This document shows positions 37,437-49,160 of a stretch of 64,000 nt of DNA, piece after piece. The stretch comes from Cornus controversa. Lineage: Eukaryota > Streptophyta > Magnoliopsida > Cornales > Cornaceae. The stretch spans positions 59,524,033 to 59,588,032 of the forward strand of contig CM048845.1 of the NCBI GenBank assembly GCA_026545225.1, given 5' to 3'. Below the pieces are notes generated by a model that saw nothing but the letters and a program-made list of their open reading frames with translations, ran no database searches and was not told where the DNA came from. Position 1 is the first letter of the stretch, and every line of letters starts with the position of its first letter. The position numbers and the translations under genes were made by a program.

Positions 37437-38666
37437 TGATGTGGCTAAACTTGAATTATATTGTAAGCTTATTTTTGCCCCTTTATCAAAATATAATTTA
37501 ACCACTCGCAAGAGCACGAATTTTTGTAGATACGGTTCTATATAAAGGGTATCGATCCCACGAGGACTTGTCGTAATTGTCTTAAAGAAAGATTACTTCC
37601 ACTTTAATCCTAAAAATATGATTTTGAGTTTTGTTTACAAAACTATTGCATGATTGTAATAACAATAAATTTAAAGAATACAAGTTGGGAGGGAGAACTA
37701 GGGGTGGTTTCCACCACTAGCCATTCACATGTTCATAAGTGTAGCAAGCTTGGGATTCATAAATTAAATGCCTAACAATGTCATTAGGCTTGTGACCTCA
37801 ATGACATATCAAAAGATTAATGTGAGCACTAACCTATCATAATCCATCTTCAACAAGCATAGTTCTTCAACCTAACTAATTACCCTACTTTCTAAGTGAA
37901 CCTACATGCATCCAAACTACCTTATCTTGGCATGGTTTATACAAGCAAGCACACCACATACATTTAAAGTACCATTACTTAGCCATCATTTGCCCTTCTT
38001 GTGGAAGAAACAAATGTTGTGCATTCACAAGATAGATTCTACTCTAAGACAAGAATAAAACCAAAATCAAATGAATATATAAAAGAGATGTATTAGTGTA
38101 CATGGTCACTAGGCTAAATAATCAACATTTAAGAACAATCCCAAAATGTTACAACAATGAACAAGTTTACATGGCTAGGGGCTTCAACAACACCCTAGTA
38201 TAGAATTTAGTTGCTCCGCCTTGCACTCTTCCATTGATGGACAAAATGAAGCTTCTTGGTCTGGTTCAGCTCCTTCTTCCCTACTCCCGAATCTCTCTCT
38301 GTGTATATGATGTGTGTTGAGAGATATGTGAGAAAATGCCTCTTTTTGTGCTTTATGGCCTCTTTTTCAACCTTGGGGCCCACCATAAATATATATATAT
38401 CAATATATATACCAACTATATCAAGAAGGTCCCCAAAGGTCTTGTTCAGGTCAGACTATCCCTCTAAGTCGTGCAAAAAGGGGAATTTTGTTGCAAGTGG
38501 GAAAGCAGGTGAGCAAGTGGGCAAGTGGCTCTGCAGAATCTCGATCAATTGAGATTGGAATCTCGATTGATCGAGATTTCGATCAATCAAAATCAAGATC
38601 TTGATCAATCAAGATTTTGATTAATCGAGATCAACATCTCGATTGATCGAGATGCCTTAGCTTTAG
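37437..38666 (-). repeat. 5' LTR of element A
   Basis: It matches the two pieces of the 3' LTR and the solo LTR at 62355-63762. It ends (minus-strand sense) at TGATGTGG's complement, next to the tRNA-Asp primer site. It contains six palindromes of the ATCTCGATYRATCGAGAT type at about 38540-38654. It is incomplete at its outer end, where it abuts another LTR fragment. Confidence 0.9.
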
Positions 38667-39565
38667 AATCTGAAGCTCCCATTTGGATCTAACCCATGAA
38701 CAAAGGGTGTTCGAGCGAACACGACTCGAACCACCACCACAGCCTCCTCCAGCCGTCGCGATCGCCGTTGCCATCGCCGTCGCCTAGGTGAAACCCCACC
38801 GCAAGCAACCCCCTTCGCTGTCAAAACAACCTCCACCACGAACGAACCATCGCTCGCACCTCCTCCAACCCGCGAACTCCACTGCCGAAGGGACCCATCG
38901 GCGACACCCCTGCCGGAAACGGCCCCCGTCGCCGCTGCTAGGGTCATCGAAACTGATCCCATATGCCGCCGTCACGGCTCCTCTCTCTCTCCCTCCCGAT
39001 CTTCTTTTTCTCTTTCTCTCTCTCCCCGATTTCTCTTTTCTCCTTTTCTTTTCTTTTCTTTTTCTTTTCTTCTTTTCTCTTTTTCTTTTCTTTTCTTCTT
39101 TCAGCTGAGACCATGTGATCAGATTCCTTATCCCTTGTATTTCTCATGTCTTTTGTGCACCACTAGTCTTCAAATCATTCTCCTCCACGTCTTATATTTA
39201 CATATATAATATATACACAATACACCACATGGGAATCCACTAACACATATACACCTATACGTAAATACATTACACATATACTTGTACATATATATGCCCA
39301 TACATATACACAATTTTATGTGTATATATAATAATGTAGTTACTTAATAGATATATTTATAATTTAATATAAATCTATCCCATATATATATATACACGCA
39401 TCCTCCGGCATTACTATAATTCCACGTACAAAATCTCCTCCATCGCTTTATAAATATATAATTCCATGTATATATATCCACGTTGTTCCGAATTTAACTT
39501 ATTCGAAAAAAATAAATTCGGGCAAAATTCACCCAGAACCGGTCAAAATTATTCTGGTTCTTACA
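38667..39565 (-). mobile_element. Partial LTR of the element-D family
   Basis: On the minus strand it starts TGTAAGAACCAGAATAATTT, close to the LTR start at 50612 (TGTAAGGACCGGAATAATTT). It has the same succession of a TA-rich stretch, a GAAAAGAAAAG purine tract and a GC-rich CGGCGACGGGGGCCGTTTCC region. It is incomplete and meets element A at 38666. At its other end it interrupts the Copia-like element of the right arm. Confidence 0.8.
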
Positions 39566-41634
39566 TAACCTAACCACTGGAAAAATTAGAATACAATATA
39601 TCCCCAATACAGAGAAATATAACTTGAACTCTCAGAGAATCATGATCAAGCTCTTAACCTTCAAATGTAGTGTCCACCAAACCTGTAAAATCTGCACATC
39701 ATGCAAATAACACTACCTGTGAAAGCTTAATCAAGAAAATTATAATGATATAAAATCATGTCCAAACTCCCCCTTAATCATATACCAAAAAAAATATGTT
39801 TCCCCATTTATATATGTTTCATATGTCATCCCATTTCTAGTATTAAGTCTCCCCCTTTTGGAACAAATTGACAAAGTAAGGCATATGAGAACAAGAGAGA
39901 ACAAATATGACATAATTAAATGAGAAACACCCTCCAATTTAATATATCACGTAAGTTTCAAAATCATAGAAGGTTGCACATAGACACATTAAGCATGGCA
40001 AATAAAGAAAGCATAGAACATAACCTGTTTGCACAAAATAAACATAGAACATACCAAGTTCAAGTACCAAATCTAGACACAAATAAAGCTAACTACTCAA
40101 AGTCTAGAAAAAATTGAACTAAGTCTCAACCATCATGACTTAATTCTCCTCCTCCTCCTCCTCCTCATCATCATCATCATCATCACCATGAGCTCTAGAA
40201 GTTCCAGGATGGCCTCCCCTAATAAATACTTCAAGCATTAAAAATTTCCTCTTCAAGTACTTTTCCAACCCCTTTATGAATTGATTGTATTGTCTAGCAT
40301 TCAAAGCAAGCTTAGAATCCGGAACATAAAGTCCGACAATAGGAGTTTGCTGAATTGATCCACCCTCTTTCATACAAGATTCAATGATGATTTTTGGAAG
40401 CAAAAATAAATTTTGATTTTAAAAATACTTTGCAAGGAACTACTCACAAATTAGAGAACACTACTCAGATACCAATTGTGAGTTGCGCAGTGCAGAAGTT
40501 GCTGTGAATGTTAGATTTAAAACCTAGAGGGGGGTGATTAGTTTTACTCAATTTTTGCTTAATTATTTAGATTATTCAACTTTAAATCCAATTAAAATTT
40601 TAAGCAATCTCACAAAGCAAGTAAATAAATAAAGTGTAGTAAAGTAAAGCAAATGAATGTATAAGATATACGTGGAAAACCCAAATTGGGAAAAAACCAT
40701 TAGCAAGTATTTTGTCCCCTTCATAGCATGATCTTATTCTCCATCCTCACCAATGAACCGTTGTCAAAGAAACTAATCCAGTAACTTAATCATGAAGAAA
40801 TGTTCAATGCAGTCTTCGAACAATTGATCAACCAATTAGAGAACACCCTAAATCACTCAATGAATATGTGTGTGCTCTCAAAAATATAAACAAACAATTT
40901 GAGGGAAAAATTCTTTGCTAGAAAAATATCTCAATATTTTCTCTCTCTAATTCTCAGTTTGATGAATATTTGAAAGCTCTGTGAAAGCACATTGTGAGAG
41001 ATATCATATGAGATTTTCATAAGGATTAAAAACCCTAGATTTCCTTATAAAACAAGTTAAAATCCAACAGTAAACAAGCCCCCACAATTTTAGAAAGTTT
41101 TGGGTCCATTCTGGGTCAAAACTAGACAAAATTGGTCCAAATTTGCAAACCAAAAAAGTTGGACTGGTCCGGACTTCACTTGGACCAGTCTAACTCCTAT
41201 AGCATACTCAACAGGAGTTATTGAGACCTCTTGGGCCAGTTCAGTCTTCACTTGGACCGGTCCAACCTTAAAAAGTTCACTATTTTGTTGAAAACCCCCT
41301 ATTTTCAAGGTCGGAACATCCTGATTTTAAAATATATGTGTTCTCACCACTTTACCTGGACTACATGACTCTTATATGTGATAAAACAATGATCTAATAC
41401 ATTCAGAACCTTCTCAAAACTTCAATCGATTGAGTTTTTATTCAGGCCATTAACAACTTTTCTTGAAGATTATAGCTTCATTCTTTGATGAACTCTTGCA
41501 TGATTGGTGTAGAACTTCATGCTCACTCTGAGACTTCAATTACATGATCAATGATAGAAATATAAGTCAAATAATACAACTCAATCATGTTTGGTTTTGA
41601 CACTGAAGATTGCAAATTATAAAAATATATATCA
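39566..41634 (-). mobile_element. Non-autonomous Copia-like LTR element, right (broken)
   Basis: Mirror copy of the left element. The 5' LTR is 40477-41634 (minus strand, starts TGATATATATTTTTAT, ends CTCACA). It is followed by a primer site TGGTATCTGAGT (40463-40474), close to the initiator tRNA-Met class. The internal part runs to 39566, where an LTR of another family begins. A small frame at 40403-40140 encodes an 87-residue protein with an Asp/Glu-only tail; I do not recognise it. No pol domain seen. Confidence 0.7.
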
Positions 41635-43284
41635 TAGTTGCTTTATAGATGATTCTTTTTCACCTCTAGGATGAATGGACTGAAGTTTACATGATGACTA
41701 AGAGAAATCTGACTCCAAATAGTTCAAAAGTTTTAAAAGTTACAATTGATTTTTTACCAGGTTTTATATTAAACTTGAGGGAAGTGTTGGTTTTCTAGGA
41801 TAACTCTCAACTCTAGTCCTATAGCTCAATTACCTAGGTTTCTATGGAAGCCCACATAAATAGAGTTCTAAAGAGACCATTCCTAGCTCTGGGACATTTA
41901 ACTAGCATGTTTTAGGACACTTTTTGTATGAAAGGGTATGTATTTAAATTATAATATTAAACTTGTTCATTTGAAACAAATGTATCGCCGAAATACATTA
42001 AATTTATAAAGAAGTATAAACATTTTTAGGTACATAAATATCATGCATACTGAGATTTGATTCAATATATGTTGTCTTAAACATTTTATGTTGTTATAGA
42101 GAATCAGTACACAAGGTTTTTCTTGATGTGATGCAATTTTGATGAGACTTTTTGGTCAAGGTTTTAAGCATTTCATAGTTTCATTTTCTTTTTTGATCTA
42201 TATGTTTATTTTGGATGAATTGATGTAGATCTTATGTGATTCTTAATTCAATGTGCCTGGACATGTGCAAAGATTTGGTGAATTGGTACTTCTTGAATAC
42301 CTTTTAGAGAACTTATAGGAATATTATTTAATTTTGGCTTGGTTTTAGCTATGGGGCTTTGACTTAGGGGGATTTTGAGGTTATTCCTTCACACATTATG
42401 GGATTTTTCTTGGATTCTCACCATTGGATTTCTATTTGAAAAGATAATTTATGAATTTCTGTTTCAAAAGATAATTTCTGAATTTCTGAAGAGTTGACTA
42501 TATTACTTATTATTGGTTATTAATGTTCACTGAGCAATATATATTTACAAAAGCAACTGCCTTAAGAAATAAAAAATTAAAGTTATTTTCCTTCATTTTC
42601 AACAAGGAAAGTATTAGATTTAATGCATCAACTACTTTGATTTAGTAAAAATGAAATCTCTGAATCATGTTTGTATTATTAGAGGGTAATTCTATTAGGT
42701 GAGGCATGTATTATCAAAATTGTGAAGTCTATTTTATTTGTTAGGGGAACATTTGGAGGATAGGATACGAATGGGAGATGGATTTTAATTCTTGTGAAGT
42801 GGCCTCCCAAAGAAACAAAATGGCACCACTTCCTATAATCTTAGAGGATTAAAATGTTCCGTTATTTATGAGTGATGTACTTTTGAAGATGGCAATTGGC
42901 CTGTTAGACAACATATGGTAGAATATTTTAGAGAATCTAGTGCTTTAATGGCAACAAAATTTTCTTAAGAATTTGAACTTAATGAGTATTCTGATTCTTT
43001 TATCTCATTGTAAAACTTAAATTTTACTCAATCGCAGGAGGAAATGTTTATTCACATGGTTCTCTAAATTTGGATGATACTATTGCATCAACAACTAGGT
43101 ACGAGGGGGACATATCCTTGTGTGTTTGGACATGATTTCATGACTCAAAGTTCTGGAGTCATTGTCATCATCATCATTCATCCTCTAATGAAAGTGGTTG
43201 CAGTTAGAAAGAGGGCCCAAATCACTGAGCAAAAAAGTGATTAGATAACGGAGCAACTTGGTTGCAGGTATTTGTGAAGGAGTC

Positions 43285-43389
43285 TATAACATCCTGAAGG
43301 AGTCTATGTTTCCTTTGTTGTTGAGACTTAGGGGAGGAATGCAGATCTTTTTGAAGACATTGACTGGGAAGACCATCACATTAGAGGTT
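43285..43389 (+). pseudogene. Polyubiquitin gene fragment, right arm
   Basis: Mirror copy of 4036-4140. It reads LLLRLRGG then [17 protein letters not shown], with several substitutions compared with the left copy. It keeps the Gly-Gly/Met unit boundary that marks polyubiquitin. No full 76-residue unit is present. Confidence 0.85.
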
Positions 43390-43704
43390 TTAGTTGATTT
43401 GAGAACACCTTGAAATATGCATATATGTAGTTCATTTAAAATATAGATAATTTCTAAATACTTTGTAGTTTCTTAGTGCCTTTTGTTTCTAAATATTTTG
43501 CTCTTCCAGAATTGAGTAAAATTTGTTTGTATATATACAACTTCTCTATTAAGTTTCCATATGTCTCTGGATTATATATACAAGGATGTTTCTGCTTTGG
43601 TTCATAACCAGAATAAATAACAACAACAAAAAGAATTCAAGCAGCCAAAAAGAAAAGAAAATAGCAAAAAAAAGAAAAAAAAGAAACAAACTTACTATAT
43701 TATT

Positions 43705-43935
43705 TGAGATGGTATGTACTGTCATTAATAATAGTGACTATTAGCGACAAAATAGTTGTCGTCACAAGTTTACAAAGTAATAGTGATGGTTGTTACTATC
43801 GCTAATATGTTTAGACGAAATTATTAGGGACGGTAACTACTATTGCTAAAACCCCAACTTTCAGACTTTTAGCAACAGTTTTTGGACTTTTAGTGATGAT
43901 TTTTATCATCACTAAAGCCCTAGATTCTTGAAGTG
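43705..43935. repeat. GACGAT / GTCGC repeat block (right)
   Basis: Mirror copy of 3525-3725, with the hairpin changed to GATGATTTTTATCATC. No terminal inverted repeats or transposase found; the assignment to a DNA transposon is only by resemblance of the motif pattern. Confidence 0.4.
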
Positions 43936-44189
43936 TTTGATGATTAATTTAGACCCCATTCAATACTAGAATTAATGAAAGTTTGGAGTAAACTATTTTT
44001 TTTAAATTGAAGCAAATTAATAAATATTTGAAGCAAATTAAGGTACAAGTACATGTATAAGTATATATATCCAATATTTGTTTTTGATTAAAGGGATGGA
44101 TCATCAGTCATCTATATGTATAAGTTATAGGAAATTAAGCCAAAAATCTCAATCTGCATGAATTCATAAAATTGAAGTCATTTGGCAGT

Positions 44190-45640
44190 CTCTCTTGTCT
44201 CTACTAGGCTTATGAACTTTGATATATTGTAGATCTTTAACTAAGAAAATCTCCTTAAGTATCAAGCATTGGACTTCTAAAGCATTATCTTATGTTTGAA
44301 GATTGCAACTGATTAGGGCAATTTTGTTCGGCACTCAATTGTTTTGGAGTTCCAAATTTATACTTCCTAAAAGCACCCTAACTAATATAAGTGGTATATT
44401 TAGAGCTTTCATTTGGATAGACCAAAAGCTCAAGAAGAAGAGTGCAAAAATTACCCGATCAACTATTTGTCTTCCAAAGGAAGTTGATGGCTTAGGTAGC
44501 CCAAACCACCACACATGGAACAAATTTGTTGTTATGATCGAAAAACCTTTAGAAGATACTCAAAGGAAATGAAGATATGCTTTGGATCAAATGGTCACAC
44601 ACTTACCTACTAAAAGAAAGGTACATATGGGAGATTGACATTCCTGGGCAGTGTTCTTAGAATTAGCAAAAGTTACTTTAACTCAAGCCTGCTTCCTAAC
44701 CTCTTGTCAAACTCAAAATTGGAAATGGCATAAAATCCAATTTTTGGTTTGACAATTGGTGTTCACTTGGGCCTCTGTGTCTTCGAACCTCCTCCTAGCA
44801 GCATAAGCATTCTACCTGGCTCATCCTTTATCCCCCTCAATCTGAGCAATCAATCCATATCTCCAACATCCAAGAAATTTACCTCTTCCTTGTTATCACA
44901 GACCTGATAAATTCAATTAGATTCCATCTCCCAATGGTGACTTCTCCATCAGAGACATAATCAAATTCATGCAGCAGGATGCTCCAAATCTTAATTTGTA
45001 TCACCTAATTCATTCTGAACAAAAGATCCCCAAGCATAATTTTATTTTTTGGATGGTTTTTCAAAAACACATATCAACATTAAATAGAAGACCTATGTCA
45101 AGACTCCATATTCTGAATAAATGTGTGTTATGCTCAGCTAGCACTAAATCACATGACCACCTATTATTTCAATGCTCATTTACGGTTCCCATTTTGGCAT
45201 TTATTCAAACATGATGTGGCTTTCATATCATCCGATCCACATGGTTTGATTTGATTAATTGAGCATCAGTTCATTTGAAAGTAATACCAGCAAATTATCG
45301 AACCACCATATGCAAATTATGATTCGTTTCCACTTCTTAGAATATGTGGATGGAAAGAAATAGAAGATGCTCAAGTGGAAAACATATTTCCACTTCCTCT
45401 ATTCTCCATTGTATCAAAGTTATAAGACTAAAACTTTTATTGTGTATTTTCATTCACTCCCGAAGTGCTAGACGTATTATAGTGGAATGCTCCTTAAAGA
45501 TTGTGATTCGCCCTCCATCGAGACCACCTGATTGATCGTCTAATAAGGAATTTGCATGATTATCGATGAGGAATGCTTTGCTTTATCACAACATGACCCG
45601 ATTGAATTACAGGACCAAAGGTCCAATTTTTTAACTTTGG
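44190..45640 (+). pseudogene. LINE (L1-type) 3' fragment, right arm
   Basis: Mirror copy of 1880-3260. The post-RT block is at 44303-44572 and the zf-RVT block at 44969-45214, where KCVLCSASTKSHDHLLFQCSF is seen with the Cys-x2-Cys and His-x4-Cys pairs. A short terminal block at 45344-45535 (MWMERNRRC) resembles the C-terminal end of plant LINE ORF2. Frames are broken between the blocks. The RT catalytic core (FADD) is not in the window. Confidence 0.75.
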
Positions 45641-45697
45641 TTATTATGTTATCGAGTTTGGGTTGGGGTTTTTGAAAAACATTATTTATTGGAACAT

Positions 45698-46090
45698 TGT
45701 AACAGGTCAGGCGCTTATCTTCTAATCCAAAAGCCTAAGCTATTGGGTAGTGTTGCGTACCCACCTTTATATGCTCAAGTCTTTCCCCATCTAGATCCGA
45801 TGTGGGACAAGTTAGTCGCTCTAACATTCTCTCCCACCCAAACTAGCAACTCTCTTATTGCAGTTGGGCCACCCTACCTACCTGAGGCAGACCCAGACTC
45901 CTCCCGACCAAGCGCTTGATGTGACACTAGATCAAGGAGTGGGTTTGGCTTTGATACCAAATGTAACAAGTCGGGCGCTTGCCCTTTAACCCAAAATCAT
46001 AAGCTATTGGATAGTGCTGCATACCCAACCTTAAATGACCAAGTCCTTCTTCATCCGGATCCGATGTGAGACAAGTTAGCCCCTCTAACA
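45698..46090 (-). mobile_element. TRIM, right-arm copy
   Basis: Mirror copy of the TRIM at 1391-1783, with exactly the same total length (393 bp) and repeat length (45698-45826 and 45962-46090). The primer site reads TGGTATCAAAGCC on the minus strand (45947-45959), a better match to initiator tRNA-Met than in the left copy. Its presence in both arms at the same place shows that it inserted before the segment was duplicated. Confidence 0.85.
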
Positions 46091-47524
46091 GCCAACTTCT
46101 ATGGGGTTGGGCTAATATGCCTATTTTACATGTAGTTTTGTATGCCAAAGCCTAGCCTTGTGTTTTCTTCTTTTGGCCTATTCTTTCTAAATTAATACTA
46201 TAAATTTACCATTCAAAGAAATAGTAATAGACGAGTTTTAATGAATTTAGGTTTTTAAAAGTACAAAATTATGAAATCATTAGTTTAAAAAGAAAAAAAT
46301 AAAAAATTATTTATTTCAAATTTCATGGTATTTATGTTAAAAACCAAAAAATAATTGTTAATATATATTTTAAAAAATAAATATATTACATGAAATAATT
46401 GCTAATTAACTAGTATTTCTGTAAAGACAATTGATAAAGTAAACAAATAAATAAAGAAGATGAGTTAATAATGTTAAAAAAAAGGATAATAACATAATTT
46501 GACCCAATATATATATATATATATATATATATAGATATTGTACTATACCACATACAAATTTAAAAATTTATTATACGACTCAAATGACTAGAGGTTTCCA
46601 TTTAAATATATAATGGACCAAACTCGCAATAGACGTTCATCTTCCTTGTGTTTGAAATGATAAAGTGGCACAGAGAAGACCTTTGCACGTGGTTATTGTG
46701 TTGACAGAAAATGAATGTCCAAAATGGTCGTTTCTTGTTGGTATCCTTTTATAAATATTATGGTAAATGTTAATGTTAGGGTATTTAGGTCTTTGCACTT
46801 TGTAATGTGTCAGGAGTTCCTTATTTGAACAATATTTAAACTTTAGGAGGGTTTATTGAATATTAGAGGGTACATGAACTATATTGATACTATGAGAGTG
46901 TTTTTTTGCACTATATGATGAATTTTTCTATCACTGGTAAGGATTTTTTCAATGCCCTTTGTGTGTGTGTGTGTTTATTTGATTAATTTTTGTTATCAAT
47001 GTACCTTTAATTTGATTATGGTGAATCAATTATGTGATTTAGGACTTATGAAAACTGAAGTTTTGATTACAAGCATGGCGGATTATGATTCAGTAGAATT
47101 CCCCAAAGTTTAAGAGCTTAATATGAGTGATGAAATTGTATTTGTAAATTTGTGCATTGCCTTTGTATTGTAGAATGGCATTATGGTTAGTGATATATTT
47201 TAGTTGAAAGATTGTGTCTAATTAATTATTTAAAGTTTGCATTTGTTCATTGCCTCTGTAATTTGTGCATTTCCTCCGTACAATTTGCATATTAAATTTC
47301 GTGCTTGGTATCCTTTTATTTTATTTTTTAATTTAAAAAGGATACAACAAGATTCAGACCAAAATTTAGCTAGCATTATAATGGAATACATTTTGACGAA
47401 GTGTATGGAAAATTGACGCCTCTCTATCAACTACATAGATTCACAAATAATGAAATACTAAAATTAGCATATAGAAAAATTCGTTCAACCTCTTATCCTC
47501 TCCATCTTTTTCTCACCTCTTCCT

Positions 47525-47530
47525 TATAAA
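47525..47530 (+). promoter_or_regulatory. TATA box of the Ole e 1-like gene
   Basis: TATAAA inside CCTTATAAATGG, 49 bases before the start codon and preceded by a CT-rich stretch. Transcription would start near 47555-47560 and give a short leader. The inverted-duplication arm ends about 70 bp upstream, so the upstream control region is shared with the arm. Confidence 0.7.
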
Positions 47531-47578
47531 TGGCAGTTTCACATCCTCTAATTTCAATATACACCAGGAGAAGTGAAA

Positions 47579-48215
47579 ATGGCAAAGGTCAATGCACTCA
47601 TTGTCTCTGCCCTCTACCTCTTCGCCCTCGCTAGATTCGCCCACGGCTACCAAATAGAAGGCAAGGTTTATTGCGACCCATGCGGCGTTCAATTTCACAC
47701 CAGTATTAGCAAATTCCTCGAAGGTAATTATTTAATTAAATAACTTTCATCTTATCCAATGCATTCAATGAATAAAAAGCTCTCAATTAGTCTTTTTTTT
47801 TTGTTTGACTATTAGATCTAATAGCATTGCCTGCGCATACATTGCAGGTGTGGATGTAGAATTGCTATGCAGAAATCAGGAGACCGGAAACGTGACGTAC
47901 ACAGTTAAGGGGAAAAGTGGCAAGGAGGGTGCCTACACTTTAAAGGCAGAAGGAGATCATGGCAATGAGCTTTGTGAGGTGATGGTGGTGGGAAAAAGCC
48001 CCCTACCTGAGTGTGCTGAACTCATGGATGACACAGCCACGGTTAGTCTTACAAATGATGGAATTCCCTCCGATGTTCGCTACGCCAACTACATTGGCTT
48101 CACAAAGAATGAAGCTGACACTGAGTGCGACAAAGTGCTGGAGGAGTTAGGTATCTACTCTGATATTTCTAATAATGAGGTCGATGAAGGTGAGGGACCT
48201 GCTTCTGAACAATAA
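47579..48215 (+). CDS. Ole e 1-like pollen extracellular protein (two exons: 47579-47723 and 47848-48215)
   Basis: Encodes 170 residues. Residues 1-23 form a signal peptide (hydrophobic LIVSALYLFALARFAHG), so the protein should be secreted. YQIEGKVYCDPCG (24-36) is the Ole e 1 family signature, although the family's Arg after the second Cys is Gly here. Six cysteines (32, 35, 56, 91, 104, 142) fit the three disulphides of the family, and NVT at 63-65 is a possible glycosylation site. The 124-bp intron has GT and AG ends, a T-rich 3' part, and falls right after FLE-G. Family members such as Ole e 1 and LAT52 act in pollen walls and pollen-tube growth. The C-terminus ends in an acidic tail (NEVDEGEGPASEQ). 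Immediately after the stop the same frame stays open for 24 codons of 7-residue repeats, see 48216-48290. It is the only host gene in the window that looks whole; the call is from motifs, without a database search. Confidence 0.9.
47724..47847 (+). other. Intron of the Ole e 1-like gene
   Basis: Starts GTAATT, ends CATTGCAG, 124 bp, phase 1, with a run of T (47792-47804) near the 3' side. Removing it keeps the frame and joins the Gly codon of the LEG-V motif. Confidence 0.85.
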
Positions 48216-48290
48216 CCAGATAATGAGCAACAACAACCAGCTAATGAGCAGCAGCAATGGGCTAATGAGCAACAAAAACCTGCTACTTAA
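48216..48290 (+). repeat. In-frame 21-bp repeats after the stop of the Ole e 1-like gene
   Basis: In the frame of exon 2, the bases after the TAA read PDNEQQQ, PANEQQQ, WANEQQK, PAT and then a second TAA (48288-48290). The last residues before the first stop, PASEQ, fit the same repeat. The TAA sits where the pattern expects CAA (Gln), so one C-to-T change could have shortened an older, longer Gln/Asn-rich tail. As it stands this is 3' UTR. Confidence 0.8.
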
Positions 48291-48318
48291 TTCCGTGCTT
48301 TTGGCTTTTGCACAAGTT

Positions 48319-48324
48319 AATAAA
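48319..48324 (+). terminator. Polyadenylation signal of the Ole e 1-like gene
   Basis: AATAAA about 104 bases after the stop codon, followed by a T-rich stretch. It fits the near-upstream element of plant 3' ends. Confidence 0.6.
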
Positions 48325-48329
48325 GATTC

Positions 48330-48854
48330 ACTTCTCTTGTATGTATCGAGGTGTATTCATTCCTATATATAGCAATTAGCTATATATCTATATATCTATA
48401 TATATATATATATTAATGACAAGTACTTGAGTTCATCCTTAAATCCATTCATTAATGGGTATCATATCATTTCATGTTTTGGCCTTTTTATTTAATTTGA
48501 ATGATAGACGTTATAATTAATTAAGTGGAGTACGTAATTGATGAACTATGTATATACATACATCTATATTATGTTTTATGTATTGATATGAAAAATGAGT
48601 AAATCAAGTACATGCCTTAATCTGCATGCATGCATAAATCTCGATATGCATGCATTCATAATCTGAAGCAGAGATATTTGGGAGTCACTCTCAGGGCCCA
48701 GGGACGGCAGCTGCCCCCCAGGCCCATGTTGGCCTACTAATTTTTTTTTATATATTTGCAAAAATTATACTAGGTGCAACCCCCCCCCCCCTAAATTTAT
48801 TTTTTCACCAAATGCCGCCTCTACAATTAATTTTTTTCAAAATGCTGTCCCTGA
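48330..48854. other. Intergenic stretch with TA and C runs
   Basis: It contains a TA-rich microsatellite (about 48380-48415) and a run of twelve C at 48780-48791, with a GC-rich patch near 48690-48735 (GGCAGCTGCCCCCCAGGCCC). No gene recognised. The patch near 48700 could be the end of an old element, but no family was identified. Confidence 0.5.
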
Positions 48855-49160
48855 TCACTCTTTTCTCTACTAGGCTTAAGGCTTTTGATTGTAGATCTTT
48901 TAAATGAGAAAACCTCCTCTAGAATAGCGCATTAGACTTTTAAAGCATTAGGTTATGTTGGAAGGTTTCGACTTATTAGGGCAATTTTGGTCAGCACTCA
49001 AATGTTTTAGAATTTCAAGTATATGCTTCCTAATAGCACTCTAACGGATATAAGTGGTATCTTTAGAGAATTTTCTTTGGACAGACCCATAGCTCAAGAT
49101 GAAGAGTGCAAAAATTGCTTTGTCAACTATTTGTCTTCTAAAGAAAGCTGGTGGCTTAGT
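48855..49160 (+). pseudogene. Short LINE scrap beside the Ole e 1-like gene
   Basis: The DNA resembles 44200-44500 (for example TTAGGGCAATTTTG and ATATAAGTGGTAT are shared), so it is a third copy of the same LINE 3' region, more diverged than the two arm copies. It has the same orientation as the right-arm copy and lies outside the arm. It may be a separate insertion or a small dispersed duplicate. Confidence 0.65.

Larger units (their letters stand above)
15534..38666 (-). mobile_element. Element A: Athila-lineage Ty3 LTR retrotransposon (broken, interrupted by element B)
   Basis: Minus-strand element. The 5' LTR is 37437-38666 and the 3' LTR is 15534-16323 plus 26764-27359, split by element B. 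The primer site at 37413-37430 reads TGGCGCCGTTGCCGAGGA, complementary to the end of tRNA-Asp as in Athila. The internal order is gag, protease, reverse transcriptase, RNase H, integrase, then a separate 3' ORF, the Athila layout. Several breaks are present and it cannot be whole. LTR divergence, counted by eye over 790 bp, is about 2%, which suggests under a million years or so at 1.3e-8 per site per year. Confidence 0.9.
39566..47453. repeat. Right arm of large inverted duplication
   Basis: Mirror copy of 1-7238. Its outer end lies in the upstream region of the Ole e 1-like gene, about 125 bp before the start codon. Its inner end is cut at 39566 by an LTR of another family (38667-39565). 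The arm holds the same fossils as the left arm in inverted order. None of the open frames inside it looks like a working gene. Confidence 0.9.
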
